Assembly: GCA_946902875.1 (NCBI GenBank)
Contig: OX336345.1
Coordinates: 4,619,395-4,683,394, forward strand
Direction of reading: 5' to 3'
From: Nematopogon swammerdamellus
Lineage: Eukaryota > Arthropoda > Insecta > Lepidoptera > Adelidae
Length of the DNA: 64,000 nucleotides
Translations under genes and position numbers: made by a program
Shown: positions 1 through 9,524 of the stretch, one piece after another
Layout of the letters: each line of letters begins with the position of its first letter
How positions within the stretch are numbered: the stretch's first letter is position 1
Notes under the pieces: model-generated
The model's input: only the letters and a program-made list of their open reading frames with translations
Told to the model about the DNA's origin: nothing
Databases searched by the model: none

Positions 1-208
1 AAGGGCACTTTGTGTCGCTGCGTCAGCGGAATAAGTGATAAATTGAGACTTTTAACAGACTAATATAAAAACGTGGTATGTTAAAACGTGGTATGGCTAA
101 TGTAAAAATGTTATTACGCATATTATACGCCCCACGTTTTTATATTAGTCTGTTAAAAGTCTCAATTTATTACTTATTCCGCTGACGCAGCGACACAAAG
201 GGCCCTTT
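1..208. repeat. Long inverted repeat (foldback/MITE), cut by window edge
   Basis: Bases 1-76 reappear in reverse complement at 132-208 with about two mismatches, around a spacer of about 55 bp. The arms contain CGCTGCGTCAGCGG, and the right arm ends near the palindrome AAAGGGCCCTTT. This is the structure of a foldback or MITE-type DNA transposon. The true left end and any target duplication lie outside the window, so the superfamily cannot be named. Confidence 0.8.
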
Positions 209-554
209 GGCATCTGACATGAGAAGACAGCACGCTAGTATTGCACGATTTCTTACCCAGACGTAAAATCTTAAGAAGGCCCAGGTTTGTGTCCTTATTA
301 TTTTCTAGCTTTTTGTACAGGTGATGTTTTTTTTTCTTGTTTTTTGTACAGCTGTTGTTTTTTAATAAAACCGTTTAACTTAAAAGTTGTTTTACCAATT
401 TTTTTATTTACTCGTTTTTAGTTTGTTTTTTTTATAATTTTTTTCTTTCATGTTGTTCCCACGAGTAATGGAACAATAACAGTAGACCCCCCCAGAGGTC
501 CATGTAGAGGGGCAAGGCTCTCATACAACAAGGTGTGCCCAGCCTTGAGGTTGA
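209..554. other. No gene seen; T-rich spacer
   Basis: AT-rich sequence with long T runs (about 296-460), then a short moderately GC stretch. No coding signal or recognised repeat was seen. Confidence 0.5.
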
Positions 555-715
555 AACGCTAACGACATATCATTTTTATCCACCCTAATGCCACACAGCC
601 CTCGGCAAGTTTCAAACGTTGAGTTGGGTGGTGCATCGCTAACGACGTATCATTTTTAGCCACCCTAACGCCACACAGTTCTCGGCACAATACAGAAACC
701 TTAACTTGGGTGGAT
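555..715. repeat. 80-bp tandem duplication
   Basis: A segment beginning CGCTAACGAC and containing CACCCTAA, GCCACACAG and CTCGGCA occurs twice with an 80-bp offset (about 557 and 637), with a handful of substitutions. No coding potential. Confidence 0.7.
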
Positions 716-756
716 TCAAAGAAATATCCTGATCATTATTTTTGTTTTATTTAAGT

Positions 757-1260
757 TCAACAGTTCACCTCCTGCATCTATAATCAGATCTTCGTCACCA
801 AGTGTATTGGTAGAAGTATGGGACACTCGTCCAAACCAACCAAATGAGCCCAAACTCGAGGAGGTTACTAGTAACAGTTGAAGAGTTCCACTGTCCACCT
901 CCTGACTCCATCATCAGACCCTCGTTATCAAGTATATAGGTAGAAGTATGGGACACTCGTCCAAACAAACCAAATGAGCCCAAACTCGAGGGGGTTACTA
1001 GTAACGGTTGAAGAGTTCCACTGTATACCTCCTGACTCCATCATCAGACCCTCGTCACCAAGTGGTTGAAGAGTTCCACTGTATACCTCCTGACTCCATC
1101 ATCAGACCCTCGTCACCAAGTGTATTGGTAGAAGTATGAGACACTCGTCCAAACCAACCAAATGATCCCAAACTCGAGGGGGTTACTAGTAACGGTTGAA
1201 GAATTGCACTGTCCACCTCCTGACTCCATCATCAGACCCTCGTTACCAAGTTGAAATTAT
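757..1260. repeat. Tandem repeat of ~130 bp, alternating full and partial units
   Basis: Units contain ACCTCCTGACTCCATCATC, then ACACTCGTCCAAAC, then GGTTACTAGTAAC. Full units sit at about 757-877, 878-1006 and 1064-1194. Shortened units of about 57 bp sit at 1007-1063 and from 1195, where the array runs into unrelated sequence. The half units end at the same place (CACCAAGT), suggesting unequal exchange at a fixed point. The small ORFs here read through repeat and are not genes. Confidence 0.85.
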
Positions 1261-1413
1261 CATAATATTGTATTGTCACGAGAACTCAATGCGTGTGCAA
1301 AGTTTCATAAAAATCGGTTCAGTAGAAGTAGTTGAAAAAGTTGTCGCAAGATTTGAAACAAAAATAGAAACAAATATACGGAGTCAAGCTAAATAAAACC
1401 GTTTAGTAATAAT

Positions 1414-2061
1414 AAAAAATACAGAACATCCGGTAGACGTAAACAGGTCCGCTGTTGCGGGTGCAATGGCAATAGGATGTGGTTTTTCGCAATTAGAAGA
1501 ACTTATGGCAGAACTCAATGTCCCTTCATGACGAATCCATTTTATTCGAAAATTCACAACGATATTTGTTTAAAATGGCATGAAACGGCTGTCGAAGAAA
1601 TGGAAAAGGCTGCAAAAAGAGAACGCGATGCTGCTTTAAAAGAAGGTCGTGTTGATAAATTCGGCAACGCAATAATTGAAGTTATTGCGGACGGGTGTTG
1701 GTCAAAGAGATCTTACAAACAAAATTATTCCGCCTTATCGGGAGCTGCGGCTATAGCTGGCAAAAGATTTAGAGAGGTGGTGTTATGGGCGTGAAAAATA
1801 AGTTTTGTATCGTTTGTAGCCGGGCAGAAAAAAATAAAGTCGAACCAAATAACCACAAATGTTTCAAAAATTATAATAGGCCTTCTACAGGCATGGAGTG
1901 TGAAATTATTTTGGAAGAATTTAAATCGTCGGAAGATACGGCCTTGTTTATGCTAAATTAATTTCCGATGGTGACTCCAGCACATATTCTAAAATTTTAC
2001 AAGCATAACCTTACCATGGGTGCACGGTCGAAAAGATTGAATGCCGTAATCACGTGCTCAG
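1414..2061 (+). pseudogene. Mutator-like transposase, N-terminal/central part (broken)
   Basis: Translated blocks match, from memory of the family, the Mutator-like transposase proteins that are multicopy in arthropods. A first frame encodes a segment ending SQLEELMAELNVP. A frameshift leads to a frame from about 1528 carrying KWHETAVEEMEKAA and DGCWSKRSYKQNYSALSGAA. A second frameshift near 1785 leads to GVKNKFCIVCSRAEK, with a Cys-x2-Cys and a downstream His-x-Cys that look like a zinc-binding cluster. A stop follows, then a degraded stretch ending in the equivalent of ECRNHVLR. At least two frameshifts and one stop make it non-functional. The homologous protein resumes at 3144 after a 1.08-kb insertion. 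No host function is implied. Confidence 0.65.
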
Positions 2062-3143
2062 AAAGGAGACGGATACGCTTTCATACAATCTTGGGCCCGA
2101 TTGTACAAAGATGAAAATGGTGTCAATTAATAGCCTAAATATTATTAAATCTTCACTGAAAATTCAACAGATTTTGCCAATCTGAGTTTTTATTGATTTA
2201 GTTTAACTATTACCATAGTTTAACTATTATGATTTAGTTTAACTATTAACATAGGCGCAGCAACCAGACCCACCGTTTACTACCCACTCAAAATTCACTT
2301 CTATAGATCTTCTGTGTATGTTTGCATCAAAATAATAAAATAATGCAATATAATATCGAAACTTTTTCAGAATTCTAGTTATTTATGTTTTGTAAATGTT
2401 ATGAAATGAAAATACAACTGACAGCTATGACAGCTCTTCTTCTTTATAAATTGTTTCCTTTTATCACAGACTATATATAGTCCTTTTATTATTGTGAATG
2501 TTTCATTTTTTTAAATAGTAAAATGTTAATTTGTAATGACTTTATTTAATCTAGTATCAAAACAAATCATAAATAATCAAATCAATTAATAAAGATCTAA
2601 AACCAATAACTAAAACTAACCTAAAACATAACTTACCTATCTAACAAAAGAAAAATTAAGGAGAACCTATAAATAAAAAAATTTCTTCTAGTTCAGCCGA
2701 GGCAGCCATAGTCCCTAGGATGCTAATAGCGTTCCCTCTTTAAATTTCTAGGCTTATGCGGCGTATGAAGTAAGCCTTGGCACGCACGCCACCGGACTTA
2801 TCCACTAGCAATTTCCCGATGGTTTCGGCAAAAGCCCGTGCGTCCGGTGACCACACACCAAGGGTTTCCACCGCAAATCCATTTGTAATGGATTTAATTA
2901 CTTTAATTGAGTTATTCATTTGGTGCTAGCGTTTTTATTTTTAAATGTTTAAAATCATGTATCTACATTAATATATATTTAGTTTAATCGTAATCGTTTT
3001 TCTTAACACTTTTTTTAAGATTTCTCTTTTTCTAGATAAAGAATTGGGTTGATATTTTACAGTTTAATAAAGAAAAATATAACCATTATTTTTAACCATA
3101 CCTCATTTTATTACCATCGGGCCCAAACATCCCCGTCTCCTTT
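2062..3143. mobile_element. TIR insertion splitting the Mutator-like transposase
   Basis: The block begins AAAGGAGACGG and ends CCGTCTCCTTT, an 11-bp perfect inverted repeat. A further inverted match follows inside both ends (GGGCCCGAT near 2094; ATCGGGCCC near 3117). Transposase similarity stops just before it (ECRNHVLR) and resumes just after it (FCNKL), which fixes the insertion site. It carries no transposase of its own, only a LINE 3' fragment and AT-rich filler, so it is a non-autonomous DNA element of unknown superfamily. No clear target duplication was found. Confidence 0.6.
2560..2900 (-). pseudogene. Non-LTR retrotransposon C-terminal tail and 3' UTR
   Basis: On the minus strand, about 2890-2700 encodes a peptide with VETLGVWSPDA, then LLVDKSGG, then RRISLEI-stop-RGNAISILGTM. 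This resembles the conserved extreme C-terminus of many invertebrate LINE polyproteins (established pattern, recalled rather than searched). One internal stop is visible. The following AT-rich 3' UTR (about 2690-2560) is duplicated on the plus strand at about 54600-54780, so the two loci are copies of one family. Severely 5'-truncated. Confidence 0.5.
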
Positions 3144-3756
3144 TTGTAATAAACTAAGAGCTATGTCTAAAGATACAAAATATCCGATAAAATTGAGAAA
3201 ATTACTGACTGACAAGTTAATTAAAATCATGCGCAAATCAATATGTAAATCCATTAAACATAATAAAGAGTCAGGAGATTTTGATATCGGCAGCCGAATA
3301 AGGAACCTTAATCGAGATATAATGAACGTTCCTATGCATGCTTTCGGACGACATAGCAGTTGCTCTCCATATTACTGTAATTCAGAACGTGTTCTTGATT
3401 TTTATGGCTTAGTAAACAACAGCTCTTTTTGGCTAAGAATCAAAGTAATTTTCAGAGCCGTCGCCAATAACGCCAGAAGTTTATTATATGATGTGGACAG
3501 TAATATGGTCGAATGCTTCAATAGTGTTGTTGCAAAATTCGTCATGCGCAAATGGGTCAACTATTCTTTCAAACAATCATATCAAGGACGTTGTGCTGCA
3601 GCTGTAGTTTCATTCAACACCAAAAAACCTATTTGCACATTATTCAAGAAAATTTCTGGTAGCAATCCCAAAGGCCGTATGCATACAATGGAATTAAAAA
3701 GAGTTAAAGCAAAAGAGCAAGCAAAAAAATATTTCAGAAAAAAAAAGGTCATATAA
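3144..3756 (+). pseudogene. Mutator-like transposase, C-terminal part
   Basis: The frame opens at 3049 inside the inserted element, but transposase similarity starts at about 3144 with FCNKLRA. It continues through KLLTDKLIKIMRKSI, a Cys-containing HAFGRHSSCSPYYC segment and DSNMVECFNSVVAKFV, typical of the C-terminal half of arthropod Mutator-like proteins. It ends in a Lys-rich tail at 3756. The frame itself is open, but the protein is separated from its catalytic half by the 1.08-kb insertion, and that half carries frameshifts. Weak alternative: an unrelated hypothetical protein. Confidence 0.6.
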
Positions 3757-3779
3757 GGATTCTTCAGCATTTTTTTTTC

Positions 3780-3910
3780 AGAATTTTTGAATAAGTTTTT
3801 GATAGAAAAATACGTGTCTGTGACATGCAGACGGACAGACATAGAGACACCGAGCGATTCCATTAGGGTCCCTTTTTGTAATTTTTGCGACGGAATCCTA
3901 ATAATACATA
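3780..3910 (+). repeat. Fragment of GTGCGAGTCGG dispersed repeat (3' part)
   Basis: Contains GACATGCAGACGGACAGAC, then TTAGGGTCCC and CGGAATCCTAA. This layout matches the distal half of a dispersed repeat whose proximal half (GGCCAAGTGCGAGTCGGACT) occurs at about 5570 and 45250. Confidence 0.5.
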
Positions 3911-4294
3911 TATGTACCTTTCTACATATAAACACCATCAGACAAACAATTCAACATTATTAAGATGTGGTTGAAAACTAGAAACTTCATTGCCGTTGGT
4001 TGACCACGAGGCCGAAGGATGGGTCAATAATTAATATGCTTGGTGTCGGCCTATGTACCTACTACGGTCTTGGCCGAAATACCAAAACGCTATGCAAGGA
4101 TAATTTCGTAGCCGAGAAATGGATACAAGGTAAACCAAAAGTACTAGAGTAAAAGAGAAGAACATATATCCATGGCTATATTACGTAGACAGTCATCCTC
4201 TTTGGGTTCTTAAAAAATAACTGGTGGTACCTACAGACTTACGCATTACGTTCTCTACTTTTATTGACTGCTCTGTGCTGTGCTCAACTCAACC
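3911..4294. other. No gene seen
   Basis: Mixed-composition spacer. No frame shows family features and no repeat recurring in the window was recognised. Confidence 0.4.
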
Positions 4295-4430
4295 AACTCG
4301 ACGGCGCGATGCCGGTGCCGCGCCGCCGCGCCGCCCGTGTGTGTCGGCGCGCGGCGCGGCGCGGTTCAGCGTCGCGCCGCGCGCCGGGGGAGGCGCGGGG
4401 AGCCTCGCGGTTCGAGAAGGGTAGTGGAGA
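4295..4430. other. GC-rich, CpG-dense patch
   Basis: About 130 bp dominated by GCGCCG and GCGGCGCG blocks inside AT-rich DNA. Overlapping ORFs across it are Arg/Ala/Gly-rich in every frame, which reflects base composition rather than coding. It could be a remnant promoter-type CpG cluster or the GC-rich core of a MITE; no termini were identified. Confidence 0.5.
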
Positions 4431-4511
4431 AGAAGGGAGGTAAAGCAGGCGGAGCTTCTTGCATTGAAATCACCGAAATACCTATGATGAAATCAAGTAA
4501 TCAATAGGTAG

Positions 4512-4893
4512 GTACTAATAATAAATCTGTAAGGGATGGTCATGGAGTAAGTTACTTTCTTTTATGTGATACTGCGTTTGTAGACTCTATGTATGATATT
4601 ATAATTAAATTTTAAGACGATTTTTAGAAATATTTTCTGTATGTATGTATGTTCCTTCATAACTCTTAAACCAATGATACGAAATCGATGAAACTTAGTA
4701 CAAGCACATTTAACTATACGCGACACAGGATATGCTAAATAAAATTCAGTTCCGGTTAATTTAAAATGTGGCTCTCATACAAACCGAATTGTTCCGCGCT
4801 TCGAAATAAAGGTCGGTAGCCGGTAGCGGGCTTACTTACTTTCTTCTTTTTAAATAGGAATTTTACGCGAGCGAAGCCGCGGGCAAAAGCTAG
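4512..4893 (+). mobile_element. Non-autonomous Helitron
   Basis: Starts near TACTAATAATAAATCTG and ends with a GCGAGCGAAGCCGCGGG hairpin, a short A-rich spacer and CTAG at 4890-4893, followed by T. A GC hairpin a few bases upstream of a CTRR end is the Helitron signature. The interior is non-coding. The same internal sequence recurs on the minus strand at 36676-37005 and in part at 6106-6395. Confidence 0.8.
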
Positions 4894-5054
4894 TACCAAA
4901 TAAGAACCAATTAATAACGTCGAATCTTCATTTTGTAATTTGTATTAATTTTTACCCTCATTAATTTTACATTCCATCAAATTAAACAGTGCTCTTGATC
5001 GAGTCTAATAAAATAACCCACCGCACAGATTAAGTCCAATCAATTGATAGAAAC

Positions 5055-5347
5055 CACAGAGCATCAAATGCGCGCGCCCCTCCTAGAGACGCCCTGAGCG
5101 CGATTTCTCTACAACGCCGTTGAAGCCTGTGGGCGTGGCCTATGATTTACATATTATGTGTGTTGTGCGTGTGCATTTGTTTTGTGCGTGTGCCTAACTT
5201 GCTCCTCTTTGTGTGTAGTGTCGATACTAGCACACACACACACATACGAAGCGCTAGCAGCACTGCGTGTAGTTTTTGGGTTTCAAATATTATCGCTTAG
5301 GACGTCTCTAGTAGGGGGCGCGCGCGGTAGGTATTTGATGCTCTGTG
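5055..5347. mobile_element. MITE with perfect 15-bp TIRs and 8-bp TSD (hAT-like)
   Basis: Ends are CACAGAGCATCAAAT and its exact reverse complement. Imperfect inverted similarity continues inward over GCGCGCGCCCC and TAGAGACG. The flanks are an exact ATAGAAAC duplication (5047-5054 and 5348-5355). Eight-base duplications and CA...TG ends suit the hAT superfamily. The interior is rich in TGTG/CACA and non-coding. Confidence 0.8.
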
Positions 5348-5552
5348 ATAGAAACGAAAGTTAATAATGATTCAACATTCACATTCAAATATGATTGCCA
5401 ACGATTAATACTTAGGCATGGTTCATCAAGTAATGGGCGGCAATAACCTAGTCTTGTCGGTGGGCTCAAACGAACTAAGGTTCAGAAGAAAAGCCTACTA
5501 ACTAATAATGTTGTGAATAGTCTCATCAAATCGGCGGACACTTTTGTTCTTA

Positions 5553-5820
5553 ATTTAAAACCGGCCAAGTGCGAGTCGGACTCGCGCACCGAGGGTTATT
5601 TATGATAGAGGAAAAACGAAACAAAAACATATTTTGACAAAAAACACGTTTTTTGCATGTAATTTTTTTTTACTTTTTGTTTTTTTTTTAATTATTTGTC
5701 AGGATATCCCCCATTTTAACAAATATATTATATTACCTTTAAAACTATACAGCCCTTCAAAGGTAGGACAGACAGACAGACCGGCGGAGTGGGCTTAGTA
5801 ATAGGTACGGAAACCTAAAA
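5553..5820 (+). repeat. GTGCGAGTCGG dispersed repeat, near full length
   Basis: Opens with AAACCGGCCAAGTGCGAGTC and closes with a GACAGACAGAC run and GGTACGGAAACCTAA. Related fragments lie at about 3780, 8310-8675, 38440, 44063-44425, 45238 and 55535. No ORF. Class uncertain (MITE-like or retroposed). Confidence 0.6.
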
Positions 5821-6105
5821 CCATCAATTAGACCTAACTAAAATCCATATCGTAATATCAGGTAAAATGCCGGGCTTCACACTTTCACAATTTGCGATAT
5901 AACGCAAAGCGGGTAAACATATTTTGTTCCACGGAGGCGAAACATCAAGCCTCTTTCGTGTAGCAGCCTCCGAGCCTCCATAAGCACTTAACTAAATCGC
6001 CATTTCTCACAATACCGATTGTTTTCGCTTACCGCGCTACAAGAAGCCATACCGGGTTTCATACAACACCTCGATATTTATTGACATATTTTAAGATATT
6101 CCCTA
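5821..6105. other. No gene seen
   Basis: Spacer between repeats with no recognisable coding or repeat family. Confidence 0.4.
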
Positions 6106-6395
6106 TCAATACTAATAATAAATCAGCTGTAAGGGATGGTCATGGAGTAAGTTATTTGGTTTTGAGATACTTCGCTTGTAGACTCTAAAACTAAATTGAC
6201 GATTTTTAGAAATCTTTTCTGTATGTTTTTTTATATTTTTTTATGGAAACTGACACGATTGGCGACATCAATTACAACATCACTGATGTCAGCCCATAAC
6301 ACCGGGTGAACTGGGTGCCATATAAGTACTTCCCTTCATTTCATGTACCTATGTATGTATGTTCCTCCATAACTCGCGCCAGACTAACGCAGAGG
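6106..6395 (+). mobile_element. Helitron fragment carrying a SINE tail
   Basis: Begins TCAATACTAATAATAAATC and continues with the same internal sequence as the 4512-4893 Helitron, including GGGATGGTCATGGAGTAAG. It is interrupted at about 6226-6342 by a minus-strand tail of the 5S-derived SINE. The 3' end is lost at the junction with a LINE near 6395. Confidence 0.65.
6226..6342 (-). repeat. 5S-derived SINE, 3' fragment
   Basis: Poly-T followed by GACACGATTGGCGACATC and GATGTCAGCCCATAACACC, the reverse complement of the 3' part of the full-length SINE at 16392-16782. Nested in a Helitron. Confidence 0.7.
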
Positions 6396-6399
6396 TGTA

Positions 6400-6595
6400 G
6401 TCCGACGGCGACCACGGGCATTCGGATATTTACGGGGGCTGCGAATACCATGTCGGCCGGCTAGGTGCGCCTTCACATAATGTTTGAAGGACTCCAGACT
6501 GTACATTTAGAGGAAAGGATGCAGGTGGGAGTGCATTCCACAAGTTGGCAACTCAGTAAATAAAGGATTTACAGGATCGATTTGTTCTATGTAAT
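6400..6595 (-). pseudogene. Jockey-type LINE 3' end (short, minus)
   Basis: Reverse translation gives RTNRSCKSFIY, then ANLWNALPP, the Jockey-like C-terminal pattern in which a Phe-rich block precedes W-N-x-L-P. It resembles the LINE at 42118-43562 but is a different subfamily. It abuts a plus-strand LINE fragment at 6596. Confidence 0.55.
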
Positions 6596-7105
6596 ATGAG
6601 TAAGTACCTTCTTTCAGCCTTGGATTCTATTCAGCGACGAGCCATTCGCTTCATTGAAGATTCTGTACTCAAAAAGGACCTTCAACCTCTAAAGCACAGA
6701 CGCATCATCGGGTCATTGAGCCTGTTTTATCGGTACTACTATGGCCGCTGCTCTGACGAACTTGCTTCCCTTATCCCTCCTCCTTCTGTTCGCCTTCGCC
6801 AAACCCTCCATACTCTCGCGAAACACGCCTTTGTAGTGGACAGAAGAGTTCTTCGAACTTCACGATTCTCTAAATCGTTCTTGTGCCGCACTGCAAAGGT
6901 GTGGAACGGGCTCCCAGGGAATATCTTTCCCCACTCCTACAATCCACGGATCTTCAAATCGCGGGTTAATAACCTTTCCCCAGCGACATTAGTCCACCTC
7001 CAAGCCGGACTGGCATCACCTCGGCGGTGAAATTGGCTGCGCCTGAGGCTTTGACCTCGGGCAGAGCCACCCAGTTCGGAAGCAATAAAAAAACATAGTT
7101 CACGG
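6596..7105 (+). pseudogene. Jockey-type LINE ORF2 C-terminus with 3' UTR
   Basis: An open frame (6596-7030) encodes LDSIQRRAIRFIED, then SLFYRYYYGRCSDEL, then FSKSFLCRTAKVWNGLP, the conserved C-terminal region after the reverse transcriptase of Jockey-type LINEs. The stop is followed by a short 3' UTR (TTCGGAAGCAATAAAAAA). All catalytic domains are missing, as expected of a 5'-truncated insertion. Copies of the same family lie at 33360-33760 and 30222-30372. The initial Met is incidental. Confidence 0.75.
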
Positions 7106-7353
7106 ACGAAGGGAACTTGAATCGACATAGAGTGGGAAGTGTTTCTCCGTGCTTTACTGCGTTATGTTTATATTTAGCAAGATCACGCCAGTCTCGACCG
7201 AAGCAAAATATTCAGGTCAGATGTCAGTCACGAACTTGCACGTGACACGCTCGTGGTGCCCTTTTTATGAAAAACCCCGAGGAATTCCTCGTGTGTGCCT
7301 CGGTTTGTTTAGTTGCATGAATATCTGTGATAGAAATATCGAGAGGTGAATAC

Positions 7354-7606
7354 CAAAATTTCTAAAGAATATTTGCCCTATTCTAGCCTATATGGTACGG
7401 GAGCCGAGAGGCTTTGAAACACGTGATAATCAGGGCGAAAATTTCTAAAGAATATTTGCCATATTCTAGCTTATGTAGTACGGGAGCCGAGAGGCTTTGA
7501 AACACATGGTAATCATTGCAAAAAATTTCTAAAGAATATTTGCCCTACTTATTCTCGCTTATATGGTACGGGAGCCGAGAGGCTTTGAACCACGTGATAA
7601 TCAGAG
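7354..7606. repeat. 84-bp tandem repeat, three copies
   Basis: AAAATTTCTAAAGAATATTTG recurs at 7354, 7438 and 7522, an exact 84-bp period. Each copy also contains TACGGGAGCCGAGAGGCTTTG. Copies differ by a few bases. No coding potential. Confidence 0.9.
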
Positions 7607-7751
7607 CGAAAAAGTGATAGCTATGTAGATTAGGGTTCATGAGAGATATATGAAAAATATATATGAAAAATTCAGATAGGAGCCCCGTGCACAAAGAATT
7701 TCACATTCCCAAAAAAGTAAAAAAAAATTTATGTTCAGCGCAATTGATTTT

Positions 7752-8113
7752 AATTTTATCGAAGTGAGGTTGGCTATATCACCTACAACATCCGTGATGT
7801 CAGCCCATAACACCTTGTTGAATTAGGTGCCATGTCAGTGCTTTCCTACGGTCTTGCCGGCTACACTGAACTGGAAGTAGAACACGAACTACTTATATAG
7901 CCGTTGCGACTGGTTTTTCATTCAGTGCGGTGGTATCAACCCGGGCGGGTTAAAACCTAGTAAGGTAAGAAGGAAAGGGACCTAAGTACAGTTTCACGTG
8001 AGATCCGAACCACGGTCAACCTCCAACGATCGAGCGGTCACCCATCCAAGTACTGACCGCGCCCAGGTGTACTTATGATCACGACCGACCGCGCCACTGA
8101 GCTATCGAGGCAA
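7752..8113 (-). mobile_element. 5S-rRNA-derived SINE, near full length
   Basis: On the minus strand the head carries GCTCAGTGGCGCGG, then GGGCGCGGTCAGTACTTGGA and TGGGTGACCGCTCG, close to the internal promoter region of insect 5S rRNA. The body and the tail (GATGTTGTAGGTGAT) follow. RNA polymerase III transcription from the 5S-like control region is the expected expression mode for such a SINE (inference). Confidence 0.75.
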
Positions 8114-8309
8114 CTCTAAAGGCAACTCTGACGAATCTACAACAGCTATCACTTTTTCCCCCGTACCAAAAGGTACTCTTAGAAAGCATAGAAACCTCTA
8201 AGTTTTCTTGTGTGCGGTTTTCTCGGTACATTTTACAAATAAAAGCCACGATTGCCGCATACACGTACCGCGTGGGAGATTTTATTTCATATCCTAGTTT
8301 GATATCCGT

Positions 8310-8675
8310 ATTCATACGGAAGCCTATTATAAACCTACGTACGCCGTGTATCGTTCTTTCTGTCTGTCTGTCCTAGGGCTGTATCGTTTGAACCGTAAGA
8401 GGTAGTCGGTTGAAATTTTTACAGAATATGTGTTATTATGGCGGATGTGCCAACAAATAATAAATAAAGCAAAACAGTAAAAAATTAAGGCGATCTCCAT
8501 ACAAGAAACGTGATACAAATCGATTAGTACATATTCACGATACTTACTGAATAATAGATGGCGCCACATTTCGCATTACAGAGAGACAAAATATAGACGA
8601 ATATGGTTTTTTGATAGGTATGGTATAGCGGATCTACAGAACCCTCCGTGCGCGAGTAAGACTCGCACTTGACAA
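8310..8675 (-). repeat. GTGCGAGTCGG dispersed repeat, minus copy
   Basis: Ends in CCTCCGTGCGCGAGTAAGACT and TCGCACTTG, reverse complement of the family start. The interior contains CTGTCTGTCTGTCC and GTTGAAATTTTTACAGAATA, shared with 44070-44100. ORFs here are incidental. Confidence 0.55.
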
Positions 8676-8951
8676 ATTTTATGACAGATATTTTTTCAAA
8701 CGTTTCGTGTTCTTAGAATTTTTTTTTTCACTTTTTTCTTCAAAGAAGGCATTATATTTCAGATAAAAGGGCAGTTTATGTATACTGACGAACGGTCGCA
8801 CTAAATAACTGGCCTTCACACAACGATGTTTCATCCATAAACGGCAATAAAAGTGTCTTAACCCCCAATATTTGTACAGCGTGCGACCAAAATAATATTC
8901 TTCAAAAAGTACGACAATAAAATAGCCCAATAAAACGCAATATTGTTCTAG

Positions 8952-9248
8952 TTAGTTAAGTGGTTCAGGCGTCTCGTCATAATTTTCCAAAGAGACCATC
9001 TTTAACAATGCATTTGCCTTTGAATAGTATTCCATATAAGGTAAATTGCCACCAATAAAACAAGCGAAAGTTGTCCGTACAAAATGCATTCCGAGACATT
9101 GAGTGAACGTTACAATGTTTTGAAAACGAATATCTTCACCGCTCGAAGGACAAAAGCGGTGACTCAATTCCGGATTTACTTTCGTTGAGAGCCCTTTTCG
9201 ACTTTCGATTTTCTGAAGGACCCAAACCTTCTGGGAAGTCCAAGGCAA
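8952..9248 (-). CDS. Unrecognised 98-residue ORF
   Basis: I do not recognise the product. The peptide starts MPWTSQKVWVLQKIESRK, has a Cys/Phe-rich middle (FTQCLGMHFVRTTFACF) and an acidic end (ENYDETPEPLN). It has an ordinary amino-acid mix and is not repeat-derived, so it is one of the few ORFs here that could be a host exon. There is no visible signal peptide, no promoter evidence and no partner exon. It may equally be chance. Confidence 0.2.
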   Translation of the reverse strand: MPWTSQKVWVLQKIESRKGLSTKVNPELSHRFCPSSGEDIRFQNIVTFTQCLGMHFVRTTFACFIGGNLPYMEYYSKANALLKMVSLENYDETPEPLN

Positions 9249-9524
9249 CGAGCGGGCGTAAAGTAGAAACGGTTTCAGTGAGCGTCGCTTCTAAAACAAT
9301 GCCCGTAGGACGGTAAACAAATGTTCCTACGGCATTCCTAACAACCCTTTCGGCTTCCTTAAATGGTTATGACTGCAATAAACCCGGAGCGAGCATGTGA
9401 CTTTTATTATACTCTCGACTTTTGGGGGAAAACTGTTCCGCAGTTGCCAGTTGGGTGGACTGCTCTGGCCGGGCCGGCTATACGTATATTGTGTAATGCT
9501 GTATTGTCTATGTGAGTAGGTATA
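9249..9524. other. No gene seen
   Basis: Spacer without recognised features. Confidence 0.4.
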
